Source: a virus
Length of the DNA stretch: 33,289 bases
Strand: one strand, 5' to 3'
Virus record (IMG/VR): IMGVR_UViG_3300034082_001233
Location: 1 to 33,289 of that record
The position numbers and the translations under genes are program-made. Positions 1-7,235 of the stretch are shown here, one piece after another; within the stretch, counting starts at the first letter, position 1; every line of letters starts with the position of its first letter. The notes under the pieces were generated by a model. It saw only the letters and a program-made list of their open reading frames with translations, had not been told where the DNA came from and searched no databases.

Positions 1-182
1 ACCAGACTAAGTCTAGGAAGAGGTACAGGGCACGCCTAAACAAGGCTAATAAAGATGCAGGCACTTATGGGAACGGTGACGGGATGGACATGAGCCACAC
101 CAAGTCTGGAAAGTTAAAGCTAGAACTCAAAAGAATTAACAGGGGAAGGAACGGAGCAAACGGAAAGTCAACCAAGGCTTAA
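1..182 (+). CDS. 3' end of a rightward basic phage protein (partial)
   Basis: The reading frame is open from base 3 to a TAA at 180-182, giving 59 visible residues; the start lies outside the window. The fragment is rich in Lys, Arg, Gly and Asn and ends with GANGKSTKA, and it contains the stretch HTKSGKLKLELKRINR. I do not recognise a named family. Its orientation matches the late genes at the other end of the window, so it may be the end of the late structural arm on a circular map. Its stop codon overlaps the stop codon of the convergent gene at 179-313. Function unknown. Confidence 0.7.
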   Translation, partial: QTKSRKRYRARLNKANKDAGTYGNGDGMDMSHTKSGKLKLELKRINRGRNGANGKSTKA

Positions 183-313
183 CTATCATACACAAGCTTC
201 CTGATCCTCTTGGCCAGCTCCTCAGACTTCTTGTCAAGTAACGCCTTCTCCTTCATTAACCTCTCTATCTCTTCGTTGCTACTCTGCACAGAATCTTTCT
301 TTGTGTTTCCCAT
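179..313 (-). CDS. Small coiled-coil protein (44 aa)
   Basis: The start is the ATG at 311-313 (MGNTKKDSVQ), because an upstream extension would run through a divergent promoter-like box and the start of the gene at 331. The body (about residues 14-42) is highly charged with heptad-like spacing of Leu and Ile (EEIERLMKEKALLDKKSEEL), suggesting a short coiled coil. No signal peptide, membrane segment or cysteine is present. It converges on the partial gene at 1-182 with overlapping stop codons. Function unknown. Confidence 0.55.
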   Translation of the reverse strand: MGNTKKDSVQSSNEEIERLMKEKALLDKKSEELAKRIRKLVYDS

Positions 314-319
314 TATAGG

Positions 320-327
320 TATATTTG
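320..327 (+). promoter_or_regulatory. TAnnTTTG box directly before a start codon
   Basis: TATATTTG is followed by GGT and then the ATG at 331. The same arrangement (TAnnTTTG, three bases, ATGA) occurs at 21,086 and 21,580. It matches the -7 element of Bacteroidota primary-sigma promoters, but a TTTG lies only 16 bp upstream rather than the usual 19-21. If used as a promoter, the transcript would have little or no leader. Confidence 0.45.
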
Positions 328-330
328 GGT

Positions 331-516
331 ATGATATATATGCTCCGTCCAATAAATAAAGAGGTTGATGTGATACTTTACATCTGCTCTGTAAAGGAGA
401 GAAACATTGTGTACGAATTAATTGACGAGATTGACTTCGATGCAATCTCTCAGGATGACGGCGTAATTGCGTACGACGACGATCCGTTCCTGTTCGGCAA
501 CATTCGCCTTAACTAG
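331..516 (+). CDS. Small acidic rightward protein (61 aa)
   Basis: The ATG at 331 follows a TATATTTG box by three bases. The product (MIYMLRPINKEVDVILYICS at the N-terminus) is hydrophobic early and acidic in its second half, which contains IDEIDFDAISQDDGV and YDDDPF. It lies opposite to the leftward cluster and its TAG (514-516) overlaps the stop of the convergent phosphoesterase gene at 513. The box, the clean frame and the tight packing support a real gene, though it is short. I do not recognise a family and give no function. Confidence 0.5.
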   Translation: MIYMLRPINKEVDVILYICSVKERNIVYELIDEIDFDAISQDDGVIAYDDDPFLFGNIRLN

Positions 517-1541
517 AAGACGTTTGTTAGCCTTGCCACCTGGCCATCTTTCGGGTGGTGAATAAAAGCCTCTATAGCCTTTGGAGCGTGCATGTATCCG
601 TGAGATGCGTGCCAGCTGTCTGGACCTGACGGACTCCTCATAGACTCAACGGTTACGCCCATGTAGTCCTTAGACTTCTTGTGGTGTATGTGGTGGGTGT
701 AGAAGTACTTGTGCTTGCACTCTGCCCAGTCTGATCCAGTCTCGTGAGCCATAAGCATTGGAAGGTCTGCCTCCTTTGCGCCGTCTCCGTGTGTAGTCCC
801 GATAAGGTTGTTGTGATACCTGTAGTACTTCCTGTGGGATATGTTGGCGTTGAAGCTAACGTGTTTGTCGTTCGCGAACCAAGAACTGAGTGTGTCGGCC
901 AGGAAGAACCCGGTCATGTAGTCGTGGTTGGAAGGGTCGTACTGCACGAAAACGTCAGCAACCATCCTAAGCCTCTCTATGACGGCTACATGTAGCTTCT
1001 TTGCAACAAGGAAGTTAGAGTGCCACATGCCCTCCGTATCTTGTGCAGTACCACCTGTAGTAGTACGCTTAGTGTTGTCAGTGTGTAGTATGTCATTGCC
1101 TATTATGTATAGAACCTTGTCAATCTTAAAACCAGAGCATTTCTGTACAAGACTCTCAACGCCTCTGGTTACCCTGTCTACTGCTATTGCAATGTTGTAG
1201 TCCTCGCCAGTCTCTGAGGAAACGGCAAGCTTTCCTATGTGAACGTCTGCAGGGTCTATCACCAGAAGGTGTGGGTCTTCAATACTGTCACGCTTAAGGA
1301 TCTTATATATTGGGGCATGCTTTAACATGTCCGCAATGATTACATCCTTGACGTCTAAGTACGTAGTTGTGGGCGACTTTACGTTGATCGAGAAGTGCTT
1401 CCCCTTGTACCAGTAGTTCTTTACGTCGTCTACCGGGATTCCTTTCTCTTCGCACTCAGCCTCTAGTGCTGTGTGCTTACCCCTTAGTGACTTTATTACG
1501 TCGTACTCTTCCTGGGTTAGCCTTGGGCGATATTCTTGCAT
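513..1541 (-). CDS. Calcineurin-like phosphoesterase, Mre11/SbcD-like
   Basis: The 342-aa product carries the metallophosphoesterase motif series in order: DPADVHIGK (Asp99, His101), IIGNDILH (148-153), SNHD (204-207), TTHGDG (His251) and THHIHH (282-287). These residues normally bind two metals in phosphodiesterases and in Mre11/SbcD nucleases. The usual GHxH of the last motif is HHIHH here. About 50 N-terminal residues precede the catalytic domain and resemble a small helical DNA-binding segment (LTQEEYDVIKSLRGK). It follows a predicted DUF1064 nuclease with a 65-bp overlap, so a role in DNA processing during replication or recombination is likely, but the substrate is inferred only. Confidence 0.8.
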   Translation of the reverse strand: MQEYRPRLTQEEYDVIKSLRGKHTALEAECEEKGIPVDDVKNYWYKGKHFSINVKSPTTTYLDVKDVIIADMLKHAPIYKILKRDSIEDPHLLVIDPADVHIGKLAVSSETGEDYNIAIAVDRVTRGVESLVQKCSGFKIDKVLYIIGNDILHTDNTKRTTTGGTAQDTEGMWHSNFLVAKKLHVAVIERLRMVADVFVQYDPSNHDYMTGFFLADTLSSWFANDKHVSFNANISHRKYYRYHNNLIGTTHGDGAKEADLPMLMAHETGSDWAECKHKYFYTHHIHHKKSKDYMGVTVESMRSPSGPDSWHASHGYMHAPKAIEAFIHHPKDGQVARLTNVF

Positions 1542-1926
1542 CTGGCTTGTTTTGGTTATTTGCTAAGTTACAACTTTTAATAATCTCAACCACCTCTGCA
1601 CACTGTTTCTGGTTCCTAGGGAAGTGGATTTCCGGATAGGTATCCTTCATCAAATACTTAAAAAACTTCCACTTTAGCACGTTGTCAGGCCTCATGAACC
1701 CCTTCGTGTCTACTATGATGTTTAGACCATGACCAGTAAGGTCAAAGTCTACAGTCAAGGTCATTGCCCTAACCGTAGACTTGCCGTACTTGAATGATGG
1801 GTGAAGTACGTACTGAACCTGGAACTCAAACGGTATGCCCTCCTTCTTCATGAGGTCATAGAAGAAAAGTTCTAGCTTGGAGTCAAACTTCAGTCCGTGC
1901 TTGTACTGCTTCTTAATCTGCTTCAC
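1477..1926 (-). CDS. DUF1064-like PD-(D/E)XK nuclease
   Basis: The 149-aa protein has the pattern of phage DUF1064 proteins: an N-terminal basic KHGLKFDSKLEL with Glu19, a Q-x-x-Y-x-LHPSF segment, Asp60 in MTLTVDFDL, and the core IIVDTKGFMRP, where Asp73-Thr-Lys75 fits the D-(D/E)xK metal site. The family is thought to include phage Holliday-junction or branch nucleases. It starts inside the end of the membrane-protein gene (1913-2185) and its 3' part overlaps the phosphoesterase gene by 65 bp, suggesting coupled translation. Branch resolution is an inference from family and context. Confidence 0.7.
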   Translation of the reverse strand: MKQIKKQYKHGLKFDSKLELFFYDLMKKEGIPFEFQVQYVLHPSFKYGKSTVRAMTLTVDFDLTGHGLNIIVDTKGFMRPDNVLKWKFFKYLMKDTYPEIHFPRNQKQCAEVVEIIKSCNLANNQNKPDARISPKANPGRVRRNKVTKG

Positions 1927-2185
1927 TGAATAGTTTCTTGTGAGTTTCTGGGTCCATTTCGTAAAGCTTTCCCATACGATCTGACAGGCTAAGTGCTATG
2001 CTTGTAGCCTCATCAATTGTTGTATCCTTGTTGTAGCACTGCACCGTAAGACTGTCAACCCTTTGCCTTAGTTGTTGGTTTTCTATGCTTACGTAGTTAT
2101 ACTGAACGCCTACAAAGCTGGCCAGTATCATGATGACGATGCTGAGAATCGATGCAAAAAGTGCGGTGGAATTGAAGTTGTTCAT
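1913..2185 (-). CDS. Single-pass membrane protein with coiled coil (90 aa)
   Basis: Residues about 8-28 are a strongly hydrophobic segment (ALFASILSIVIMILASFVGV), followed by a heptad-like region (ENQQLRQRVDSLTVQ) and an acidic tail. This is a type II or N-anchored inner-membrane layout. Similar shapes occur in inner spanins and in unrelated small phage membrane proteins; no outer-membrane lipoprotein partner is visible here, so I do not call it a spanin. Its 3' end overlaps the nuclease gene start by 14 bp. Confidence 0.65.
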   Translation of the reverse strand: MNNFNSTALFASILSIVIMILASFVGVQYNYVSIENQQLRQRVDSLTVQCYNKDTTIDEATSIALSLSDRMGKLYEMDPETHKKLFSEAD

Positions 2186-2195
2186 GGTGTGTGTT

Positions 2196-2594
2196 TTAGA
2201 GTATATTCATTTCTTGTTTAATAAATGACAGCGAAGACCTCAACAAATCTTGCCTGTAGTGAGCCTCCTTTAGGAGCATCTCGCACACATTGTTGTAGAA
2301 GCTACAGTCTCCGATCTCGTAAGCGATTACGATCTTCTTCTCTGTCGCTCCCATCTGAGAGTCGTTTAGGTTCATACACTTCTGGAAGGATAGCTTCTCT
2401 GTAAGGTACTGGAACTGCGCCTTGCAGGTTACTCCTATTGCCATGACCTCCGTAAGTTCCGTCATGTTCTGGACAACCTCTGCAGGGTTTGAGCAGTCAA
2501 CCTTCTTTGCGACTACTACCCTAAAAAGTTCATACTGTTGCACTGTCTTCTCGAATGCGCTCTGTAGCGCCTGGTCTGTGAATACTTGTCTCAT
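2196..2594 (-). CDS. Hypothetical helical protein (132 aa)
   Basis: The product is predicted mostly helical, with several cysteines (at about residues 34, 57, 74, 97 and 104) that do not form a zinc-ribbon spacing. Its ATG overlaps the stop of the upstream HTH-like gene (ATGA at 2591-2594), placing it in the same operon as the primase-helicase. There is no membrane segment and no recognisable catalytic motif. Function unknown. Confidence 0.65.
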   Translation of the reverse strand: MRQVFTDQALQSAFEKTVQQYELFRVVVAKKVDCSNPAEVVQNMTELTEVMAIGVTCKAQFQYLTEKLSFQKCMNLNDSQMGATEKKIVIAYEIGDCSFYNNVCEMLLKEAHYRQDLLRSSLSFIKQEMNIL

Positions 2595-2830
2595 GTTGAT
2601 TGTTTTTTATATCTAACTGCCACTTCTTTTTGTAGTGCAGGGGAGTAAACCCTACCCCTTTTCTTTATAGCTAATTGAAGAGTCTTGTGAGACACCTGTA
2701 GTATCTGACACGTCTTCTTCATGGTTTCGTAAGACTTTGCCTTCTTCTTTCTCTCTTCCAAGTCCACTATTGATACATCATAAACTACCACTGGAACTCT
2801 ATCCTCGATGATGAAATCATATCCACTCAT
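2591..2830 (-). CDS. Small HTH-like protein (79 aa)
   Basis: The C-terminal half reads as a helix-turn-helix: MKKTCQILQVSHKTLQLAIK followed by a basic tail (KKRGRVYSPALQ). The N-terminus is beta-rich (YDFIIEDRVPVVVYDVSIVD). Its start overlaps the primase-helicase stop by ATGA (2827-2830), so the two are translationally coupled. A DNA-binding accessory role in replication is plausible but inferred from position and the HTH-like segment only. Confidence 0.6.
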   Translation of the reverse strand: MSGYDFIIEDRVPVVVYDVSIVDLEERKKKAKSYETMKKTCQILQVSHKTLQLAIKKRGRVYSPALQKEVAVRYKKQST

Positions 2831-4632
2831 ATCTTGTACTCGTATTTTAAAAGGTAATAGTCTCTAACAATTGGGCTCACTCCGCTCTCGTCAAGGAACT
2901 CAACCTTGTCGCTCATCCTAAGGATGACTGGCTCACTCCTTGGCGTAGGCCTCCCACCTGTGTCGTCGTTCCTAACCTTGTCAATTGACACGTGCGTGAA
3001 CATGAACTCGTTGTTGTCCTTGATCTTCCTGTGGATTGTAACGAAGTTGTCACACCTGTTGTACAACGCACTTCCACCCTCGGCATCTGTTGCGTGTGGC
3101 ATTACCTGGTTTCCGTCCTTGTCCTTCTCACGCTGTGCAGCAGTAGTGGTGTGGACGGATAGGAACAGGCTTGTGTTGTACTTCTTGGTGAACGTGAGCA
3201 TTGCACTGTACGCCTCGTAGTCGTACGTGTACTTGCTTGCGTTGCCAACAAGCTCCATCTTAAGGGAGTTGTACGGGTCAATGAAGATTCCCTTCAGAGA
3301 CTTGTACTCCATCAACTTTACGGCATGGTCTAGGATGTCCTTGTAGGAGTAGATGTAGTTAGAGGACAGCAGGAAGAAGTGCTCGTCTACAAACTTGAGC
3401 GCCATCTTGTGCTCCACCTCGTTGAATAACTGTATCCTCTTTCCCATGAAGAACTGCATCAACTTGATCTTGACGGAAGCAGAACTGTTCTCTCCGCAGT
3501 ACACCATCCAGTTCCAGTCGTGCTTGATTGCTGCTAGGAACAGAAGCCACAGCGTGAGCGTAGACTTTCCTATGTGAGAATGTCCCAGGACTGCGTAGAA
3601 CTCTCCCTCCTTCAATCGTAGGTGGTTGTCAAGGTACTCGTGTCCAAACTCAAGTCCTTGAGGTATCAGACCAAGCCTAAACTTGTGGATGTAGTCCTCG
3701 TCCTTCTTGTTGTCCGTAAGGAATGAAAGGTCTTCACTCTCTACACCAACAAGCTCTACGGCACTCTTGTACTCAACCTCCATGTCTGCAGCTGGCATTG
3801 CCATACCGCTTGTAAGTGCGTCAGAGATTGTCTTCTCTGCATGCTTCAAGTCCCTGATGTCCTTCTTGGATATCTCGTGCCTTAGGATGTTGAATGCCAT
3901 GTCGTACTCGACAGTCTTGGTGGCAACGAATCCACCCATGAGGAACGCAGCCTTGTTTAGCACGTGGTGCTTCTCTCCATCCTGTGCGTTCCGTATCATC
4001 CTAACGGCGATGTCTATCTTCTTGTAGTCGGTAGAGCCGTCTCCAGTCTTGTAGACAACCTCTCGCTTCTTCTCGCTGATGATGTCGTAGAACGTGTCGC
4101 AGTTCTCGTTGACGTAGATGTCTGGGTCGTATGATACGTACAGGACCCTGCTAGGATTTTGTGCAGTGGAGTCAAGCTCAGGTATCTTATCAAGCAGTGC
4201 GCGGTAGTGTTCTGAGTGCCTGTTCGGGTCTCCTATCTTGATCAGTCCATGGATGCCGTTTCCTGATGAGGAAACCCAAAGTGCGTAAACGTATGGGAGT
4301 TTTTTCAACTCTTCCATCTTGTACTCTATGCTGTGGACCTTGTCGATGTCGATAGGGACAAAACCGGAGTGCTTCTTCAGAGACCTGTCGTCCCTGTATG
4401 ATACGTACTTCTTTCCGTCCCTCTCCTTCTCAACACCGTTAGTAAACTCTCCACAGAAGAGCACGCAAGGAAGCTTACTCTTAAGCCTCCTGCGTTCATC
4501 TTCGTTTTCTTCTGTACGGATTAACTCTACTTTGTCTCTGTATCTTCCTGTTCTGATTGCGTCTAGAACATCCGTCAACCTTACTGGTCGTGGGTCCGAC
4601 ACGGACGTGATGTCCGAAAACATGGTAACCAT
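2827..4632 (-). CDS. Primase-helicase: BT4734-like primase domain plus RecA-like ATPase
   Basis: I chose the ATG at 4630-4632 (MVTMFSDITS); an ATG nine bases later is also possible. The first about 190 residues match the BT4734-like primase N-terminal type: KLPCVLFCGEF, HSGFVPIDID (Asp95, Asp97), SSSGNGIHGLIKI and SRVLYVSYDPDIY. The C-terminal half is a RecA/DnaB-like ATPase with Walker A GHSHIGKST (350-358), Walker B IFIDPYN (449-455) and LFLSVHTTTAAQREKD further on. Priming and fork unwinding in one chain would serve phage DNA replication. It is the largest gene of the leftward arm, upstream of an HTH-like protein and downstream of the SSB-like gene. Confidence 0.85.
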   Translation of the reverse strand: MVTMFSDITSVSDPRPVRLTDVLDAIRTGRYRDKVELIRTEENEDERRRLKSKLPCVLFCGEFTNGVEKERDGKKYVSYRDDRSLKKHSGFVPIDIDKVHSIEYKMEELKKLPYVYALWVSSSGNGIHGLIKIGDPNRHSEHYRALLDKIPELDSTAQNPSRVLYVSYDPDIYVNENCDTFYDIISEKKREVVYKTGDGSTDYKKIDIAVRMIRNAQDGEKHHVLNKAAFLMGGFVATKTVEYDMAFNILRHEISKKDIRDLKHAEKTISDALTSGMAMPAADMEVEYKSAVELVGVESEDLSFLTDNKKDEDYIHKFRLGLIPQGLEFGHEYLDNHLRLKEGEFYAVLGHSHIGKSTLTLWLLFLAAIKHDWNWMVYCGENSSASVKIKLMQFFMGKRIQLFNEVEHKMALKFVDEHFFLLSSNYIYSYKDILDHAVKLMEYKSLKGIFIDPYNSLKMELVGNASKYTYDYEAYSAMLTFTKKYNTSLFLSVHTTTAAQREKDKDGNQVMPHATDAEGGSALYNRCDNFVTIHRKIKDNNEFMFTHVSIDKVRNDDTGGRPTPRSEPVILRMSDKVEFLDESGVSPIVRDYYLLKYEYKI

Positions 4633-4674
4633 AAGCAAACGGTTTTAAATTGTTATAACGTGTGTTAGAACGGA

Positions 4675-4971
4675 CTAAAAAGGCAAACTGTCCTCTGACG
4701 TATTGTGACTGCCTGGAGAGAATGTCCTGTTGTCTGACAGCGGTGTGTTGGTTGTCTTGCCCTGGTAGTTAGGGTTTGGCGCAGCCTCAGGCTTCACATA
4801 CGTGTCGATGTAGACGTTGAAGTCTGGAGACTTTTCACTGCTCTTGTACTTGTTGGGCCACGCGTTGTACCTCACGCCGTTTACGGAGAAGTTTAAAACC
4901 TGTGTGGTCTCTCCTGTCTTCATTTTTACTTGCTTTGCCCAGATGCCGAATTCTGACTTTTTCTTTTCCAT
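4675..4971 (-). CDS. ssb: SSB-like single-stranded DNA-binding protein (98 aa)
   Basis: The protein is short, with a beta-rich N-terminal part (residues 1-60, including VKMKTGETTQVLNFSVNG) and a disordered Asn/Ser/Thr/Pro-rich linker, ending in the acidic-hydrophobic tip EDSLPF. That ending is the hallmark of bacterial SSB proteins (DDDLPF), which recruits repair and replication partners. Length is about half that of cellular SSB, so the OB fold would be reduced. It sits directly upstream of the primase-helicase and downstream of an intrinsic terminator. The assignment rests mainly on the tail, size and context. Confidence 0.6.
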   Translation of the reverse strand: MEKKKSEFGIWAKQVKMKTGETTQVLNFSVNGVRYNAWPNKYKSSEKSPDFNVYIDTYVKPEAAPNPNYQGKTTNTPLSDNRTFSPGSHNTSEDSLPF

Positions 4972-4989
4972 GATTATTGATATTTGATT

Positions 4990-5033
4990 GGTTTAAAAAT
5001 AAACCCATCGGATAGAAATCCAACGGGGGGTTT
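4990..5033 (-). terminator. Intrinsic terminator before the SSB-like gene
   Basis: On the minus strand AAACCC (5033-5028) pairs with GGGTTT (5006-5001), with a CCC bulge and an inner 7-bp stem closed by a TTCT loop, followed by ATTTTT. It would end transcripts of the genes at 5046-5684 and isolate the SSB/primase unit, although no clear promoter was found between it and the SSB start. Confidence 0.6.
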
Positions 5034-5045
5034 GCTTATGTTACA

Positions 5046-5315
5046 CTATGGATTGATGAGTTTCTCCCAGAGTTGCCTCTTGTTAGGGTTAGGCTTGGCC
5101 GTGATCTCCACGTCGAAGCCGTTCTCGTTCAGGACGTCAATGATTGCGCCGAATGATACGGTCCTCTTGCCACCTGCAGGGGTATTGTACTTCCCGTCGT
5201 AGTTTGCAAAGAACCAGTAGTGGCGCTTCTTGTGAGCCTGCTCAATCTTTTCAAGTACGTCAGCCACCTGAGGGTAGCTATTCCTTAGTTTTGGTTTGGT
5301 AATTCCTCTGCTCAT
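5046..5315 (-). CDS. Hypothetical protein (89 aa)
   Basis: The product starts MSRGITKPKLRNSYPQVADV and is basic, with an aromatic central motif HYWFFANYDGKYN and a Gly-Lys-rich turn TPAGGKRTVSFG. There is no membrane segment or known catalytic signature. Its start lies a few bases from the stop of the upstream gene (5319), so the two are cotranscribed, ending at the terminator at 4990-5033. Function unknown. Confidence 0.65.
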   Translation of the reverse strand: MSRGITKPKLRNSYPQVADVLEKIEQAHKKRHYWFFANYDGKYNTPAGGKRTVSFGAIIDVLNENGFDVEITAKPNPNKRQLWEKLINP

Positions 5316-5318
5316 GCG

Positions 5319-5684
5319 TTATGTTATTGATATGAGCCTAATGTACTTAAGCTCACCATTTGTAATCTTTGCTTGAAATGTGTACATCTGCTCATACGGC
5401 TTGCCATAAAACATTACAATGCCTGTGAAGTTGTCCTTCTTTGTCCCTATCTCCACCTTCCTCAAATTCTTACTAAACAGTCCATCCGTAGAGTCTACCA
5501 ACTCGTAGTAGAAGTCCTCGTAGTACAGTTGCCTTTCAGAGTCGATGAAGTACTCAAGAAACTCACGCTCCAGGTCTTTGGTCTGGAACTCAAGGCCTTC
5601 TATGTCAATTATGTCGTCGTCGTTTAGACCAGCGACACCCTTGAACAGGTCCTTAGAAATGTATATGTAGTCGTATCTGCTCAT
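5319..5684 (-). CDS. Hypothetical acidic protein (121 aa) behind an attenuator-like leader
   Basis: The sequence is acidic and tyrosine-rich (SRYDYIYISKDLF at the N-terminus; LYYEDFYYELVD in the middle) with a predicted beta-rich C-terminus. I recognise no family. The ATG at 5682-5684 lies only three bases downstream of a hairpin followed by six U residues, itself downstream of a promoter at 5750-5780. This layout suggests conditional expression by premature termination, an inference from sequence. Confidence 0.65.
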   Translation of the reverse strand: MSRYDYIYISKDLFKGVAGLNDDDIIDIEGLEFQTKDLEREFLEYFIDSERQLYYEDFYYELVDSTDGLFSKNLRKVEIGTKKDNFTGIVMFYGKPYEQMYTFQAKITNGELKYIRLISIT

Positions 5685-5687
5685 GTT

Positions 5688-5726
5688 AAAAAAGTGGGAG
5701 CAGGATATTTAAGCGTACCTGCCCCC
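5688..5726 (-). terminator. Intrinsic terminator-like hairpin in a 5' leader
   Basis: On the minus strand the arms at 5726-5718 and 5704-5696 form nine pairs including one G-U, with a 13-nt loop, followed by ACTTTTTT (U-run at 5693-5688) and then the ATG at 5684. It lies downstream of the promoter at 5750-5780, so it would stop a transcript of about 55 nt unless read-through is allowed. Confidence 0.6.
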
Positions 5727-5749
5727 GGTGTTTCAACCAAAACACATTG

Positions 5750-5780
5750 CAAAACTACAACATGTTTGCTTATGTGCAAG
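5750..5780 (-). promoter_or_regulatory. Leftward Bacteroidota-type promoter
   Basis: Minus strand: CTTG (5780-5777), 19 bp, TAGTTTTG (5757-5750). This is one mismatch from TTTG-N19-TAnnTTTG. It lies between the exonuclease gene (5782-6540) and the gene at 5319-5684. Confidence 0.55.
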
Positions 5781-5781
5781 A

Positions 5782-6540
5782 TTAGTTTTCCACATGCCAA
5801 GGAAGTGATATTACCACCTCACCTGCATGGTCGTAGCCACCGGAGAAGTCGCCAGACTCAAGGCATTTCGCGAATTGCGAATTTAGTTTATCCAGCTCGC
5901 TGACACCAAGCTCTGTGTACCTATAGTCAGTAGGTGCGCAGTACGAAAGGTACGGCTCAGACGTCTCAACGATTACGTAAATGACCGTCTTCTGGCTGAT
6001 CATTCCGTATAGTCCTGCCTGTATGTGGTACTTGCGCCTGACGAAGTCGCTCATCACGCTCCTTGGATGTCCGTCAGATGTTGTCTTGATCTCTACGATG
6101 TAGTCGTCTGCAACCCCGTCATAGAATCCCCTGTACGGAAGGCCGTCAATGTCTGCCCTCCACTCGTGCTCGAAGTCGTAGCACCCCTTGATCAACATTG
6201 AGATGTTGTCGTTGCTCATGGCGTTTCCTGCCAGCCTGCGTGCGTGCTCGAAGTCTTCGTTGCCTACAACGGTCTTGTCGGCGTGTTGACTACAGAATGT
6301 AGCCCACTCCTCCTTTCCAGCGTTGGTGCGCTTGTTTATCTCCGGGGCAACCACAAACTGTTTGTTGAACAGGTCTGGTGTCAGCATCATGCAGTGAACC
6401 ATAGAACCAAGCTTCATTGCATCCGTTGGAGGAGTCCTCTGCTTGTTGATGTAGTTCAGGTAGTGCTGTGGTGACTTCTGAAACTCCTTGATGGAGCTGA
6501 AGCTAAGAGGCCTCTCGATAAGCGTGTCAATTGTAATCAT
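5782..6540 (-). CDS. RecE-like PD-(D/E)XK exonuclease
   Basis: The 252-aa protein matches the phage RecE/exodeoxyribonuclease VIII-like (DUF3799/YqaJ) fold: SFSSIKEFQKSPQHYLNYI at the N-terminus, KLGSMVHCMML with His49, VAPEINKRTNAGKEEW, then the catalytic core GFYDGVADDYIVEIKTT (Asp146, Glu150-x-Lys152) and YHIQAGLY with Gln174. These residues coordinate metal and DNA in 5'-3' double-strand exonucleases. With the ERF annealing protein at 7849-8418 it forms a RecE/ERF-type recombination pair acting on phage DNA ends. The start is the ATG at 6538-6540. Confidence 0.8.
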   Translation of the reverse strand: MITIDTLIERPLSFSSIKEFQKSPQHYLNYINKQRTPPTDAMKLGSMVHCMMLTPDLFNKQFVVAPEINKRTNAGKEEWATFCSQHADKTVVGNEDFEHARRLAGNAMSNDNISMLIKGCYDFEHEWRADIDGLPYRGFYDGVADDYIVEIKTTSDGHPRSVMSDFVRRKYHIQAGLYGMISQKTVIYVIVETSEPYLSYCAPTDYRYTELGVSELDKLNSQFAKCLESGDFSGGYDHAGEVVISLPWHVEN

Positions 6541-6557
6541 AACTTGTTATTAAGGTA

Positions 6558-6584
6558 TCAAAAGTGTACGGCTTTTTTCCGTAC
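6558..6584 (-). terminator. Terminator-like hairpin before the exonuclease gene
   Basis: Minus strand GTACGG (6584-6579) pairs with CCGTAC (6571-6566) around a 7-nt A-rich loop, followed by ACTTTT. It lies 18 bp before the exonuclease ATG. It could end upstream transcripts or act as an attenuator; the U-tract is short. Confidence 0.4.
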
Positions 6585-6600
6585 AATTCCCATTACGGAA

Positions 6601-6652
6601 TTATTTTGGTGGTTGCAAAAGTGTTTTTGGTGGTTTTGGTGGTCACTCCTCA
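6601..6652. repeat. Short TTTTGGTGGT repeats
   Basis: The plus strand has three copies of TTTTGGTGGT or a close form (starting near 6603, 6627 and 6636) around GCAAAAGTG. A related TTTTTGGTGGT lies on the minus strand at about 9,196-9,206, over the -33 of a promoter. Binding-site or slipped-strand origin is open. Confidence 0.35.
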
Positions 6653-6951
6653 GCGCCTTGCTGTTCCTCTATGATTTCTATGACCAGGTCTATTATCTCT
6701 CTATGGGTTGGAGGTGTGTTCCTACCATTAATCTCCTCATTAAACGCGTCTATTACCTTGTACTTGTCAATCTTGTGGCCAAGCCACTCAAGGCTGGTGA
6801 TCTTCATCCCCCTCCTATCCGTCAATAGTACTGGGTAGTGCTCTATACCCTTTGAGTACAGGTACATTTGAGCAAAGTTTAGCGAGTCGTTGATGTGGTT
6901 ACACTTGGCATCCTCGTAGCCTGCGTTGTAGGAGTCGATGATAATCTTCAT
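6643..6951 (-). CDS. Hypothetical protein (102 aa)
   Basis: I place the start at the ATG at 6949-6951 (MKIIIDSYNAGYEDAKCNHI), preceded by the A-rich leader AAATCAAACAAA typical of this phage; the longer frame to 7017 would cover a promoter-like AT-rich stretch. The central part (EHYPVLLTDRRGMKITSLEW) and the acidic helical C-terminus (REIIDLVIEIIEEQQGAEE) show no known motif. Function unknown. Confidence 0.65.
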   Translation of the reverse strand: MKIIIDSYNAGYEDAKCNHINDSLNFAQMYLYSKGIEHYPVLLTDRRGMKITSLEWLGHKIDKYKVIDAFNEEINGRNTPPTHREIIDLVIEIIEEQQGAEE

Positions 6952-7026
6952 TTTGTTTGATTTTAGAACAATTGATTGTTTGGTTTTGGCAAAATATAAA
7001 AGTTTATAATCAGCCAAATGCCCGGG

Positions 7027-7215
7027 CTAGTGGCTAATGTCTTCTAAGGTGTTTTCTATTCCGCTTGCCGTTAGCAGGCCAGAAATCATCTCGGCAACCT
7101 TAATCAAGTCTTCTCCGTTTTTAAGGGTAACCTTAACCGACTTGTCTTTCCAAGTGAATTGTACTCCCCAAGGCTGTGGGACAAAGTCAGTCTTTGCCGT
7201 TAATTCTTCGTTCAT
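7027..7215 (-). CDS. Hypothetical protein (62 aa)
   Basis: A short protein starting MNEELTAKTDFVPQPWGVQF, with a beta-hairpin-like FTWKDKSVKVTLKNG and a C-terminal amphipathic helix (DLIKVAEMISGLLTASG). The ATG (7213-7215) is preceded by the A-rich leader AAAAACCAAACA, immediately downstream of the tRNA-like cluster. No family recognised. Confidence 0.6.
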   Translation of the reverse strand: MNEELTAKTDFVPQPWGVQFTWKDKSVKVTLKNGEDLIKVAEMISGLLTASGIENTLEDISH

Positions 7216-7235
7216 TGTTTGGTTTTTAAAGTGAG

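Noticed and set aside
5694-5903. Rightward frame of 69 residues
   Set aside because: It lies over the leftward promoter and attenuator and the end of the exonuclease gene.
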